NCBI GenBank assembly: GCA_037833965.1
Contig: AP031354.1
Coordinates: 5,992,001 to 6,056,000, forward strand
DNA: 64,000 nucleotides
Reading direction: 5' to 3'
Origin: Marchantia polymorpha subsp. ruderalis
Taxonomy: Eukaryota > Streptophyta > Marchantiopsida > Marchantiales > Marchantiaceae
Each line of letters opens with the position of its first letter. Position 1 is the stretch's first letter. A program made the translations under genes and the position numbers. The notes below the pieces were generated by a model. The model ran no database searches. It was not told the origin of the DNA and saw only the letters and a program-made list of their open reading frames with translations. Below, in pieces: positions 25,423-36,057 of this stretch.

Positions 25423-26424
25423 GGCACAATCGTGCTACGTCACCAGACTTGACAACGATCGTCACTGCATCCCATCAGCAGCTGATTCCACATTTCAAAC
25501 AACAGAGCGAGTCTTACAATCGAGCCGCTTGTTCATCTCTCGGGATCTTGCAACCCCGTTCCAGAAGATACTACCACAAAACATTACTGGACAAATTCGA
25601 AGATAGTTCGTCCATGAACGAGAGCCCCTGTACAAAGTAGCACCGCCGACTTCATCGGTCCACGCAATTGGAAGGTCTATCTATGCTCAATGGACTGCCA
25701 CCGTAGTCTGGACTGCGACATCCCCAACCTTTGCAGAGAGAAATCGCTCCGTCCACGGCACTGACCAAAACTCTAAGAAGCATGCTAAGAAACAAGGCAC
25801 AACAAACACGCCCAAGTAGAATCTTTTACAGAATCTTCTGTACCTTAAACCCTTAATTCCAGAACCCTGTTGGACACAATTGCTCACTGGCCTCAATTCT
25901 GAGTAGCCCTGCTCATCGACCAGCACAGATCACTGAATCCACCGCAAACAAAGTAGAGAGAATTCGCCCACCGGGTGGACACGTGGAGGTGATCTGAGCT
26001 CATCAGTGCGAGTGGTAACTCACACTGTCCCCTGCATGCTGCTGCTGCTGCTGCTGCTGCGAATACTGCTCAGAAAGAGATCCTTGAGTTCACGACCAGT
26101 GCGCCGCCTGCTCATCGACGTCGCAAAGTCAGGGGAGTTCAGGTCAACTCAACTCCAGTGGAAGAAATTGGACGCGACCATTTTCAGAGTTATATGATGC
26201 TATCGGCTCATTTGACCCCCTTCGGTTTCATCCCTCTGCGACTGGAATGGGTCTTAGCATCCCTTCCTCTGCACACTCATGTGCAACGTGTCAGTGTCAC
26301 CCTCTACGTCCACACCTCTCGTTCCCCGTCTAATTATACGGTGAACGGGGCGAGCCCATCATTCTATCCATCACTTGATTCTCTACGTACTTCTACACAC
26401 GAGCACCAGGAGACTATGCTTTTA
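25423..26424. other. Upstream region of TFB4
   Basis: This should contain the TFB4 promoter on the minus strand. An AAACCCTTA telo-box-like motif lies near 25852, a type of element common upstream of plant housekeeping genes. A (CTG)n tract lies at about 26037-26060. Short frames on both strands (for example 25687-25926 minus) are not convincing as genes. Confidence 0.4.
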
Positions 26425-26640
26425 ATAAAATAGCCACTTTTGCTGCTAGTTTTGACAGAGCCAGAAAGAAGGTTGCTTTCTTTGCTAACAAGAGTAAGAT
26501 GTGGAGAAAGAATTGTGGTACACAGGGGCATAGCAGAGAGATTTGTAATTGCTTATCATGTGGTGAGAGTGGTAACTTGGGCTTTCTATGCACAAAGGTG
26601 TCTGGAAAGTCAGTAATATATGCTCTCAGCATTCAGCTCT
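26425..26640 (+). mobile_element. Worn zinc-knuckle (Gag-like) retroelement fragment
   Basis: One reading frame shows two consecutive CCHC-knuckle-like motifs (around CGTQGHSREIC and CLSCGESGNLGFLC) behind a basic stretch, the arrangement seen in Gag proteins of LTR retroelements. No LTRs, polymerase or other parts are visible nearby, so this is a short, old, broken fragment. A host zinc-knuckle gene remnant is the alternative. Confidence 0.4.
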
Positions 26641-28827
26641 AATATGAGTTATGATGGTCTTCTATTTCGGATCATGAAGAAAGTGTTGTGATATAAGAAA
26701 ATGAAAATGGTGATGAATCTCCAGACCTTGGAGTGGAACTGTTCCTGTGGCTTTTGTTTGAGTGATAATCGAGGACGACGAGCATACAATGGTACTGTAG
26801 AAGTTCGATATGTACCAATTAGTAGGATTCTTGATGTTGGTGACCGAGTTGTTGAGAATCTTTCACCTGAGTGGACAGTAGAGTGGTAGTAAGTTGTAGA
26901 AACATCGTCCAGGACTGAGACGTATGGTCAAACTTTCACAATCATGTTCTAAATTTTGGAGGTAAGAAACGGAGTCTCGAGAGACAGCAGAGAGACTGAT
27001 ACATCAGTATCGACAACAGAAAAGTGATCGCTAGAATTCGAACAAATGTCGATGTAGAATAACGCAAAATTCCGCGCTACAGATCTTTATGCTCCTGACA
27101 CTCGCCAACAGCATCCGCAACAGACCTTCATATTATCTGCAACGCTGTAAAGCATATTGTAGTCAAGCTAGCAATTCTACAAGTTCCAATCCAGTACGGG
27201 AGGGAAGTACATATCATGGAAATGACAACTAAAAATCCGGAGCACTCTGTGGAGACTGAAGTACAAGCCTTTCAAGGTACACAGTTCGACAATAAGAAAG
27301 AAAAGGAGGTATGAGAAGACCGGCATTTGTTACAGCAAGCTGCCAGTTTAATCTGATTGTTAGCCTGAAGACCTTCGAGAATATGATTTGGTCGAGCAGT
27401 TGGTGGAGTTTTTATTTTCCCTCTTTGTAGAACATGGGAAATCTTATCTTTAGTGAAGCTGGTAGCTTCAGTCCAAAGTTTCAAGCTTTTTGTGAAGGTT
27501 GTGAAGGTTTGAGGTGGAAGTTGAAAATGAGAATACTTAAGTTCCATAAGGTTTTACAAAGGCAGGATACTTCCTGAAAACGGGCAGCGAATGAAGGACA
27601 GTAACGAGCAGCAGTGCTTCTGACGAAACCATAAGTTGAGCGAAGGGCAAGACTGTCAATAAAATGATGAGCTTTTTGTAATTCTTACATATGTTTATGT
27701 TTCATCCAACTTCTGCGTCAATATTTCAGATTCTTCGACAATCTTTGGACCTCCTTAATAACTCCATGTGAGGACACCCTGAAGGGACGAATTACCAGGT
27801 GCACACATAACAGGTTGCCAGGAACTCCTCTCTTTGCAGCAATCCAAGTGTTAGGATTCATACACGGCATTATCATAGAATGTTAAATCTACCAGCAGTG
27901 TCTTTGCTGATACCACAGGCGACTTCACCGTCGTCGTTGAGCTCTTACACAGGCGCAGTTCGTTTACATATTATATCAGACGACACTCTTCGAATCGAGG
28001 TCGCAATAAGCCCATATTGCGCAAATTATATGGACAAATAGAACAGTTCATGTTCATGATTATGCCAAACTGGCGGGCTTGTTATTATAAACATCCGAAG
28101 AAATTCCCCGGTTATCTCTCTGTCCTATCTCTAAAATCTATGCATGGTTTGAGCTACATATCTATGAACAAGTTTTACCTAGTCCTACTTCACAGTCATG
28201 AAATGTCCTGAACACGGACCGAAAAAGCTCCACGGGTCCTTCCTTGTTGTTTCGTCGGTCACAAATCAAACTCAAAGAGCTGTCAGAGCAAGTAACGAGA
28301 CCTTGAGATGCGTTACTCGTCTCACACAGACTTCGACAGCTATGGCCTCTGCGTGCAGCTCCTACTGAGGTGATCCTACGTATACCGAAGCTCCTGCTGG
28401 AGTCGCCGATTATAGTGAAGTATGGATGTCATTCAGGCCACCATAAGCTTGTAGATACTCAGCTGAAAACCCCAACTCATGGCAATCACCGTCGTTCAAG
28501 TCGAGCAGGTCGTCTTTATGACGTTCCAAACGTCGAAGCAGAGAAAAAATATGTCAGAAAAGTGAATTGCCGACACTGTCATGACTGTCGAGGAACTTTT
28601 CTGAGATGTCCCGCACTAACAGACTGGGTGCAACCGATTCTCCAAATTCTGCGCGTGATGATAAGGGGAGATTGATGAAGAGTGGCATCCTTTTAAAGGG
28701 CAGAGAGCAGGTATATATAAAAGCATTTCTGCAACTTTGCTGCAATTTGTGATTAGCCATCTGCCAGTCGAACCGGGCCAAATGTTTAGGAATAGTTAGA
28801 TAGATTGTCATCAAACGTTTGAGGTAC

Positions 28828-28847
28828 AATCGCTGTCGACAGCGATT
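28828..28847. repeat. 20-bp perfect palindrome
   Basis: AATCGCTGTCGACAGCGATT is perfectly self-complementary with no loop. A 12-bp palindrome, TCAAACGTTTGA, lies just before it at 28810-28821. Confidence 0.85.
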
Positions 28848-30330
28848 CGACACGACAGCGACACTCATAAGCCAGAGACGGTAATCAGATCGACATTCCA
28901 TGTCACGAATCAGATCAAACGTTCGCAATTCCAGATATGGTAGAACAGAAGAAAAAGAAGAGCTCGGTTGAACCAGAACTTCAGATGTATCGTCGAGCAA
29001 GCCTAAGCAAGAAGAGTTTCGGTTTTAGGCTTGCGGAGGCTAGTCATTCTTGAGGAGGAGGAGGAGGAGTTGGAGCAAATCATTTAAGCTGTCAGTAGAG
29101 AGCTTCTCGAATCTGAGATCTCAAGCGTTGGTGCTGCGGGACCTACTGAAGGGCTGCGCTTTGTCCTGTTGATCTTCAAAATTCTGTACTCTTCTCATAC
29201 TGGTCCTCAGTCCTCAGTCAGGTCGATTACAGAAAAAGCTTTCCTCGTGCATGAGGTTCGGATCCTTCGACCTCTGTTATCACATGCATTCCAAATCTCT
29301 TTTAATTTATCGTCACGGAGTAAAAATCTTCCTTGGAACTTCATCTCGATTTTAATGAATATGAGGTTTCCTGGTGTTCTCGTGCAGCCGATCATCCAGG
29401 TCCTTTCAGAAGGTTACAAGGATGACGAGCTTTTAATTTCACTTGCAATTCCTCCACCTACTTACAACTTTGATCAAATGTCGGGCTCTGAAGGTTCGAA
29501 TAACTTCCGAACCTCCCAAAACCCGAAGGAGGATGCCTTACGATAGATCTGAAAGCTGTGCCCTTAGCGCCATATGTAGTCGGTGCTCATTCCAGAGCTT
29601 AAATCTCTCGAGATTTTACATGCGTACACAGGTAGAGCTGATGTTAGGGACGAAGAGTTGGTCCATCTCGCTGAGCACTGATGCTAAATCAGATGCAATA
29701 ACTTGACTTCTGAGCTATAATACACGGAGCAGATCTAAATAAGGACTCGCGCAGCGTGTGTGAAATAACCTGGCCGCTTGCAATGGCTGGTTTCGTTCGC
29801 GTGCTTTACTTAGCGACACTCTTGAGGATTTATGGAACTGTTGAGAAATTGAATCAGCTGATCGTCAGGCTTTTGTCGATTGGAGTAAAAATTGAAGCCT
29901 AAAGAGCTCGAGGAAAAGGATTAAAGAAGGAAGACTCTGAAGATCAGACGATCCTCGGCCTACATCGTCGAAAACCTTCTTGCAGCTGAGGACGATAAGC
30001 ACATCATTGCCAGTTTCAGGAGTAACCAATAACATCTTGTGAAACAGGCTAGCAACGAAGAAACAGCGGAAGACGGAAGAAATCTGCTGAAAGTTGATGG
30101 CCAGGATAATAGCACGCATGCCATCCTGCAAAGTTGAAGACTTGCAAATTCTAACAGCTTCACTATCGAACTCACCTTCATCAATAAGAGTTTGAAGTTC
30201 CATCTGGCATTCGTTCTGGGTTGGGATCAATCCTAAAACCAGCAACCCTCTAAACCTCCACGGAATCGACCACATTCCTTTCAGTTATCCTCGTACCTAA
30301 CCTAACCTAATCTCATCACCTAAGCTCTCA

Positions 30331-30378
30331 ACAAAGTTGCTTCTCACCGTAGCAATCTACGGTGAGAAGCAACTTTGT
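30331..30378. repeat. Perfect hairpin, 22-bp stem, 4-base loop
   Basis: The arms at 30331-30352 and 30357-30378 are exact reverse complements around the loop CAAT. Stem and loop are smaller than a typical plant microRNA precursor and no flanking imperfect stem extends it, so a small-RNA gene is unlikely. A recent inverted copying event is the simpler explanation. Confidence 0.95.
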
Positions 30379-30699
30379 AGCTTTGTGATTGCTGAGTGCA
30401 GATTGCAACTCTAGCGACTTACTCGACAGCGTCAACTCTCACAGCCAACTGGAAGTTGCTCAGAGAACCATGGCAACCTGAGATCAATGGTGGAACCTGC
30501 ACGTAGAGGTTGAATAAGTCGACCATTAAGCAACTTTGAAAGTAGATACGAAGGATGATATCATAGCTGATGTGCTAAGTGAAGTACCGTAGCACCAGTC
30601 CAGATGACAAAGCATTTAGACCTTCCATAGATCTGGTAGAAAAATTACGATCAGATCTGTCTCTTCAGATCAGATATAAAGGCTTCTACGCTGTACAGC

Positions 30700-31573
30700 T
30701 CATCGCTTCAACTTGCTGTTTTGCCAGCTCTGTAATCTCCACGGATAGCTTCCATTAGGATCTCGATTCATTCCTTTTATGGATCTATTCAAGATCTTCA
30801 TAAATCCAGAGCACTGCATCAGGAACAGTGGTTCCTTGAGCCGATAATAGATGTCGTTGCAGGTCGGGATCAAGATCCAGAAACAAGGAAAGATAAATGT
30901 TGGATTGCAGACAACTACATCAATCATCAGATTGACCTTTCAGTCAGCATTCAAGCTTCCACAGACTGATCTCGGGTGTGCCAATCCCGCATCCATCGCA
31001 GGCAGAGGGAAACATTCTGCAGTAGATCCGTAAGCCGAACCTTGAGGATGCAAGTGATATCGAACTGGATGGCCCAATGGCGACATTCTTCTGGGACTCG
31101 ATCTCACTCGGTTTGCAACACTCGACCTCTGGAACGAAGACCATGGTATTCCACTGTCGCCCACGTATTGGGAGGCTGGCTTCTGCAGTCTATCCATGCA
31201 ATGGCTTCCGCAGTCAGAAAAGGAGACCGATATTCCATAATGTCAGGTAGGCCCAACCGCATCTTGATCGTGATAAGAGGCAGTGCTGGAGCATGACTTT
31301 TTGTATGCCACAATAGACAACAAGGTCTCCATTTGTCTTTATTGTAAACTTGGTCTTCCATGCTTTCCTCTTCTGTCCGGATAGCAGAGGCCCGTGGGAC
31401 ATGCTACCAAAGCATGTTACGTCCTGGAGGCCTTTTACATCTTCGAGACTCTTCTTAGGTTGCAAGTTAGGCTCAAGTCTCTTCAATCCTGAGAGTTCTG
31501 TAAAGTTGGATAAGTCCTTTTCATAGGCTACGCCAGGAAGCGATCTCAGTATTGACTTCTTGTCAGCGAGCAA
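30700..31573 (-). pseudogene. Probable decayed B-lectin (GNA-type mannose-binding lectin) gene
   Basis: Read on the minus strand, 31214-31573 encodes a segment ending HGPLLSGQKRK..KFTIKTNGDLVVYCG. This fits the B-lectin pattern LxSGQxL...F.MQxDxNLVxY (the QxDxNxVxY mannose site is here KTNGDLVVY). Immediately after, the similarity seems to continue in another frame (WHTKSHAPALPLITIK..., about 31190-31300), where the next W.T......L.L subdomain would be expected. A weaker similar block (LFLMQCSGFMKILN) occurs near 30800. One frameshift after the first subdomain and several stops suggest a dead gene. Plant B-lectins bind mannose outside the cell or form receptor-kinase ectodomains; no signal peptide or kinase is visible here. 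Confidence 0.35.
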
Positions 31574-32322
31574 GTATATAGCATTTATAATACTCGGTGC
31601 CAGGATACAGGGGCGCAGTTTGGGACCCCACCATCAGTTCTGAATCATTTGCCAGAGAAAAGTATGGTGAAAATCAAATGATGTCGAGAATCCTGGAATC
31701 GATTCGCTCACGACGTCATGATTCCTTTGTTCTATCCCTCGAAACCCCTTCGCTAATCCATGGACTTTACTATTCTTCATGCCATCGAGCACCGTGCAAC
31801 TTGACCTTGTACAACTCGGCCAAACACCAACAGATTCCCAAGGTCCCATATTAAAGAGTAGCCCTGAGTCTTCTCGTCGATTCCAATCATATTTTTTGAG
31901 TCATTAACAGATCATGGTTAGGAAAAAGGCTGCACCATTCTAAAACCAACAGTGGAGAACGTAGGTCGCTCACTGATCATCTGTTGACACCAGTTTGGCC
32001 TCACCAGCGGACTGAAGAGTATCTACCTCCCAAAGCATCATTCGAATCACTTAGTTCATTCCTTTCTGGAGAGTCGCAAGTGACCGAGGGTCAGTTGGGC
32101 ACCTCTGGGCTTCTACCACCCAGCTCTCTTCAATAAGACTCGCACAGCTTTGTCTCAAAGATAGCACTGCACCGCTGACTGAGCATGTGGTTTGATTAAT
32201 GTGCACTCGGCGATAGACAACTCTCTGATGACGACATAAAACAAATATTTCGACCATTGAGCTTGCAAAGCCCGCGGGCCCCCTTGATCTCGTCTGTTGA
32301 AAAATTCAGAATTATCGTGACC

Positions 32323-32357
32323 CTCATTGCTATGGTCCTGCAGACCATAACAATGAG
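32323..32357. repeat. Near-perfect hairpin, 14 of 15 pairs, 5-base loop
   Basis: CTCATTGCTATGGTC pairs with GACCATAACAATGAG across a CTGCA spacer, with one mismatch. A second hairpin follows 36 bp later. Confidence 0.8.
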
Positions 32358-32393
32358 TTCATCATGACAAGTGATCACAGCCGACCGAAGGTT

Positions 32394-32426
32394 CTTCTCA
32401 ACTACTATTGTGACGTAGTTGAGAAG
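32394..32426. repeat. Perfect hairpin, 12-bp stem, 9-base loop
   Basis: CTTCTCAACTAC is exactly inverted as GTAGTTGAGAAG across a 9-base spacer. Confidence 0.85.
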
Positions 32427-33207
32427 GAAATGTTCTTATTAATCAAAGCAGAGGAGACTTCTGCTCACATGGATTAATGAATTTCTTATCGAGGTTAAGA
32501 ACTTTGGGCCGATGTAGGAGCTTTACCTTCGATTTTCGACGTGGTTTAAACCAGTTCCATGGAGATGTTGCGAGGACGGCGTCATGTATTGATCTGGGAG
32601 GTAACTGGAGCGAGCCATAACCGGCGGCCAGCTACGTGACGACTCTGAAGGTAGGCCAAAGTTTCAGTCGAGCTCCGTCAGCAGCACGTGGAGTGGAGTG
32701 GGCTGGAAGCCCAGAGCAGCTTGTTTCGCGCATGTTTCATCGGGAAAGATGAGCATTTCACTCCAAATTCCACCACCTTCCCAATCGGGATCGCGTCAAT
32801 GCTTACTTCCGCTGCCTACTTGCCTCGATATATCACGCTGCAGATGCCCGTCCATGGCAGCACAGTGCGTTGATCCAACGCGTCAGTGAACGTCAGTTGG
32901 GGTCGAGTCGACTGGAGCCTGGCTCCTGTTTGTCGGGCCGAAGGGCCATCTTTCCCTTTAAGAGGTGCGCACTTTCATAGCACTTTATAACTACTGGGGT
33001 TCCGAGCTTGCAAGCACACACACGAATGTTCGCATTGTTCCAGTCAGTTATCCATTGTGTTGCGCTGTCAGATCTGGAATCCAAGCAACTCTGAGGTGAA
33101 ACCCGATGTACAAACAATAATTCGGTGAAATCTCGAGCTTCCAGGTAGTCGGTGCCAATCGGGGCACAGAGTAGGGCTCGAACGAGAAGAAAGAGAAGTC
33201 GAGAGTC

Positions 33208-34254
33208 ATGGCTGGCGCTTTGGATGCGATGATTCCGGTAGGCCTGGGCCTGACGGTGCAGGAGCTTGCAAATTTGGGCGCATTTGGAGTGGTCCGAGAG
33301 TCGGTCAAGGTGTTCGGAGGAGCACGGCCTGCGCTCGTGTGGATTCAATTCGCCCTCGTCTTGCCCTTCACCCTCTTCATCAACGCAGATCAATACCTCC
33401 AACACAAAATCATCGACAAGCTTTGCCCCGATGTGCCGCCACCTCCGTCTCCCCCGATCGTCAGGCTCGCCTACGCGGGGCCGCTCGGGCATGTGCAGAA
33501 GTGGATGGCCACGGATCTGCACAAGTGGTTGGACATGGATCTGCACCAATGGCTCGGACTGCTGTCCATCGTCGGGCTCGTCCTGCTGAGCTTCTTCGTC
33601 GGCCTCGTCGTGCTGGCGGCCATTTACCACGCCGTGGGATGCATCGTCCAGGGCAGGAACGTGGGCTTCTGCGAGGCGATGAAGGGAGTGCCCCGGCTAT
33701 GGAGGAGGCTCTTCGTCACCAGCTTCGTGAACATGCTGCTCGTGCTCTCATCCGTGGCCGTGTTCATCATCTTCGTCATCATCTTCAAGCTCGCCGTGCC
33801 CAGCAAGCACGATCTGCTGCCGATCATCGTCGCCGTGGTCGGAGCTGTGTTCCTGATCCCTATTTTCATCATCTACCTCATGTTCCAGGTCGCCAATGGC
33901 GTCACTTGCTTCGAGGAGGATTATGGTGTGGCCGCCTTCCGCAGAGCCAAGCACATCATGCACGGCAAGTGGTGCTCGGCCGTGCTCTTGTTCATCCTGC
34001 TCGCCATCCCCACCACGCTGCTCGGCGCCCTGCTCGGCTCCCCGATCGCCATCGCCACGGGCTTCAGCTGGAAGCTCCTCGTCCTCGTCGTCGTCTACGT
34101 CATCTTCACCTCGTACCTCACCGAGCTCATCTGCATCTGCTGGGCCGTCTTCTTCTTCTCGTGCGCCGCCACCTTCGACCTCCGAGCGCCGCACGACGAA
34201 ACGCTGGCTGCCTCCTACCATGCTCTGCCCGAAGACGGCATCGCCGCCCCGTGA
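33208..34254 (+). CDS. Six-helix plant membrane protein, paralog 1
   Basis: An intronless gene of 348 residues starting at ATG 33208. The N-terminus carries the signature shared by all four paralogs here, GLGL-x2-QEL-x3-G (residues about 14-28). About six hydrophobic segments follow, near residues 45-60, 113-140, 168-190, 203-230, 256-280 and 286-315, with a Pro-rich, amphipathic loop after the first. The conserved block VTCFEEDYGVAAFRRAKHIM (about 232-251) sits between segments 4 and 5, and the last helix ends WAVFFFSC. This pattern matches a plant membrane family usually annotated only as transmembrane protein or 'polyadenylate-binding protein 1-B-binding protein'; the molecular role is unknown. 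Codons are markedly GC-rich compared with paralogs 2 and 3. It is followed by a (GAGC)n tract. Confidence 0.9.
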   Translation: MAGALDAMIPVGLGLTVQELANLGAFGVVRESVKVFGGARPALVWIQFALVLPFTLFINADQYLQHKIIDKLCPDVPPPPSPPIVRLAYAGPLGHVQKWMATDLHKWLDMDLHQWLGLLSIVGLVLLSFFVGLVVLAAIYHAVGCIVQGRNVGFCEAMKGVPRLWRRLFVTSFVNMLLVLSSVAVFIIFVIIFKLAVPSKHDLLPIIVAVVGAVFLIPIFIIYLMFQVANGVTCFEEDYGVAAFRRAKHIMHGKWCSAVLLFILLAIPTTLLGALLGSPIAIATGFSWKLLVLVVVYVIFTSYLTELICICWAVFFFSCAATFDLRAPHDETLAASYHALPEDGIAAP

Positions 34255-34255
34255 T

Positions 34256-34284
34256 CGAGCGAGCGAGCGAGCGAGCGAGCGAGG
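34256..34284. repeat. (GAGC)n microsatellite
   Basis: About seven GAGC units follow directly after the TGA stop of the preceding gene, in its 3' UTR. Confidence 0.9.
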
Positions 34285-35293
34285 AAGCGAGGAGCGAGAA
34301 ATAAAAAATCCGCCCGAAGAAGAGGCGAACAGTTTGTAGAATTTTCGACCCACGATGATGACCATCCGCACCTCGAGGGGAATAAAACTCCGAGCGATCA
34401 GAAGATTTGTCCCTCCCTGACATTGATTGATTGATTGACAAATTCGCCCCTCCCTCTCGACGACGACGAATCCTCAGCCCCCGCCGCCACATGTGCACTT
34501 TCTCGGCGATCGTCGAAGCCTCATGAACGAATCCGCTCGCACCTCGAGGGGGGCGCCCTGTTACCGGTGATCACCCGTACTCTCTTGGTATTTTGTCCTG
34601 ACGAAGGCCTAGATTGCATAGTATAACCGTACCCACCGGTCACCATGTAAACTCACTCCGAAGCTGCTGCTCAGTCTCGGCCTTGCCGCCATCATTTTCC
34701 ATCGCCATCATTTCATAAACATTCGAGAGAATTTCTCTCGCGGGCTCCGTTTGAGGCAAAAGTGTGGTCCGATCTTTCGCGCAATGTATATCTCTCTTTC
34801 ATCACGATGACAGCTTTTGTGAGTTTCAAGTTTTTCCAGCCGGTAGCGTGATTCTGATTTCTGTGGTGCGTTCGTCGGAGATGATGATGTTCTGGCCCTT
34901 TATGGCCTACTGTACAGCCGGATTCCCTGGACTCGAGGACTTATTGATGAGGGCTACGGTGCTAGGGGAGAATATCTTCAATTGTAGTTGACCAGGTCTA
35001 GGATCTGATTGCCTCCACAACACGGGTAAATTATTGTTTAGTCCATGTAGATTTTTCTTCAATCTCAACTTGAAACCAAAAGAGAATTAGTTTCGTTGTG
35101 AAAGAGATATGGATGATGTATTTTGTCGACATTCCCATACACGTCGTACTCAGGAGTAAATTGCATCTCTCTTGTTCTCCTTCCGGAGTGATTCCAAATT
35201 GGTAGCGGGAGTGAACCATTTCAAAGTGCACATCGAAGACGAGAGAAGGGAAAGAGAGCATTCATCCCACTCGTATCAGATGCGAGACTCGTG
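34285..35293. other. Intergenic between paralog 1 and the tandem pair
   Basis: Bases 34285-34620 are GC-richer and probably include the 3' UTR of paralog 1. The rest is mixed composition with no recognisable gene or element. Confidence 0.5.
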
Positions 35294-35323
35294 ATAGCTG
35301 CCTAGTGCTGTTCGATGTCCAAA

Positions 35324-35350
35324 TAGGGTTTAGGGTCTAGGGTTTAGGGA
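35324..35350. repeat. Interstitial telomere repeats (TTTAGGG)
   Basis: TAGGGTTTAGGGTCTAGGGTTTAGGGA is three to four plant-type telomere units. Copy 2 of the tandem duplication has unrelated bases (ATGTTGTGGATTCAG) at this place, so the patch was gained or lost after the duplication. Confidence 0.85.
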
Positions 35351-35695
35351 AGAATAGATTGAGTCCTCAACTTTTGACACCCTGTTTTGGTCACACGCAG
35401 AGAAGACGATCAGTCAGTCGGCAGTCTAATCAGATTCTCTTGATGCCCATATTACCCACTAATCGAAGAGGAACCTTTAATATGTCGAGAACCTAATGCA
35501 TTCACATTAATTCGAACGAAATTAGCGAGATTAGCGTGGTCACGAGTTTCCAGTCAAGAGGAGTCAAAGGAGGTCTCGAAAAGTCTTCATTCGGACCCTT
35601 TTGTTTCTGTGCCTGTCAGTATGTGCGCAGATAGACCGAATATCGACGGATTCTGCCATCGAGAGCGCCAGAATATGTGCCAGACGTGACGAAGA

Positions 35696-35758
35696 TATGA
35701 CGATGAGGGAAGTCCCTCATCGTCATAAAAGTCTGCGTGGACTAAAAGTCCACGCAGA
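35696..35758. repeat. Twin perfect hairpins present only in tandem copy 1
   Basis: The first hairpin is 35696-35727 (15-bp stem, loop AG); the second is 35732-35758 (12-bp stem, loop AAA). Copy 2 (around 37960-38000) reads straight from GATGAGGGA into CTAAAAGTCCAC. Relative to copy 2, copy 1 has 31 extra bases (35711-35741), consisting of the inverse of the left flank followed by the inverse of the right flank. Confidence 0.95.
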
Positions 35759-35893
35759 GGGTTTCGTGCGAGGAGCAAGTGTGGCAAGCAAGCTTGGTGT
35801 TGTGAATTTCTCCTCGTGATGATGTTGGGGTATAATGCTTGGAGATATTTTCATGTATCGTACCTTTAAGCTTCGTAAGCCCACATGAGCTCG

Positions 35894-35900
35894 TATATAT
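35894..35900 (+). promoter_or_regulatory. Candidate TATA box, paralog 2
   Basis: CGTATATATCTCTG lies about 160 bp upstream of the ATG at 36058 and is conserved in tandem copy 2. A start site about 30 bp downstream, in the pyrimidine-rich TTTCTCCCCTTCCATC, would be typical. Confidence 0.45.
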
Positions 35901-36057
35901 CTCTGCGAATTTCTCCCCTTCCATCACAAGGGCGTCCGCATACCGAGTTGGAGGTCACTGAGCATTCATTCAGCGATAAGCGGATGTAGAGAACTCTGCC
36001 CAGTTGATTGTCGACCGATCAGGGACTTGAGGACATTACACACAAGTGCCAGGAAAA

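Larger units (their letters stand above)
26641..30699. other. Intergenic, no supported gene
   Basis: Frames of 60-148 codons occur on both strands (28554-29000 minus, 29169-29546 plus, 29865-30275 minus) but I recognise no family and see no consistent splice pattern. The region contains a 20-bp palindrome at 28828-28847, a GAGGAGGAGGAG tract near 29050 and the large hairpin at 30331-30378. A decayed gene is possible. Confidence 0.4.
31574..33207. other. Intergenic upstream of the first membrane-protein paralog
   Basis: No gene is supported. A 245-codon minus-strand frame (32893-33630) overlaps the real gene at 33208 in antisense and is rich in Asp/Glu/Arg/Gln, as antisense shadows of membrane proteins are. 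Two hairpins lie at 32323-32357 and 32394-32426, and a CACGTG G-box core at about 32685-32690. Confidence 0.45.

Noticed and set aside
30331-30378. Hairpin as a microRNA precursor or terminator
   Set aside because: The perfect short stem with a 4-base loop lacks the longer imperfect fold of plant precursors, and intrinsic terminators are not used in nuclear genes.
32893-33630. 245-codon minus-strand frame
   Set aside because: Mostly antisense to the conserved membrane-protein gene at 33208, with the charged, hydrophilic composition expected of an antisense shadow.
33339-34304. 321-codon plus-strand frame
   Set aside because: Overlaps the membrane-protein gene in another frame; His/Arg/Ala-rich with no family features, while the 33208 frame matches three other paralogs.
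36046-36057. Start four codons upstream of the ATG of the tandem genes (also 38284)
   Set aside because: The codon is GTG, which is not a usual nuclear start; the first ATG is 12 bases downstream in both copies.
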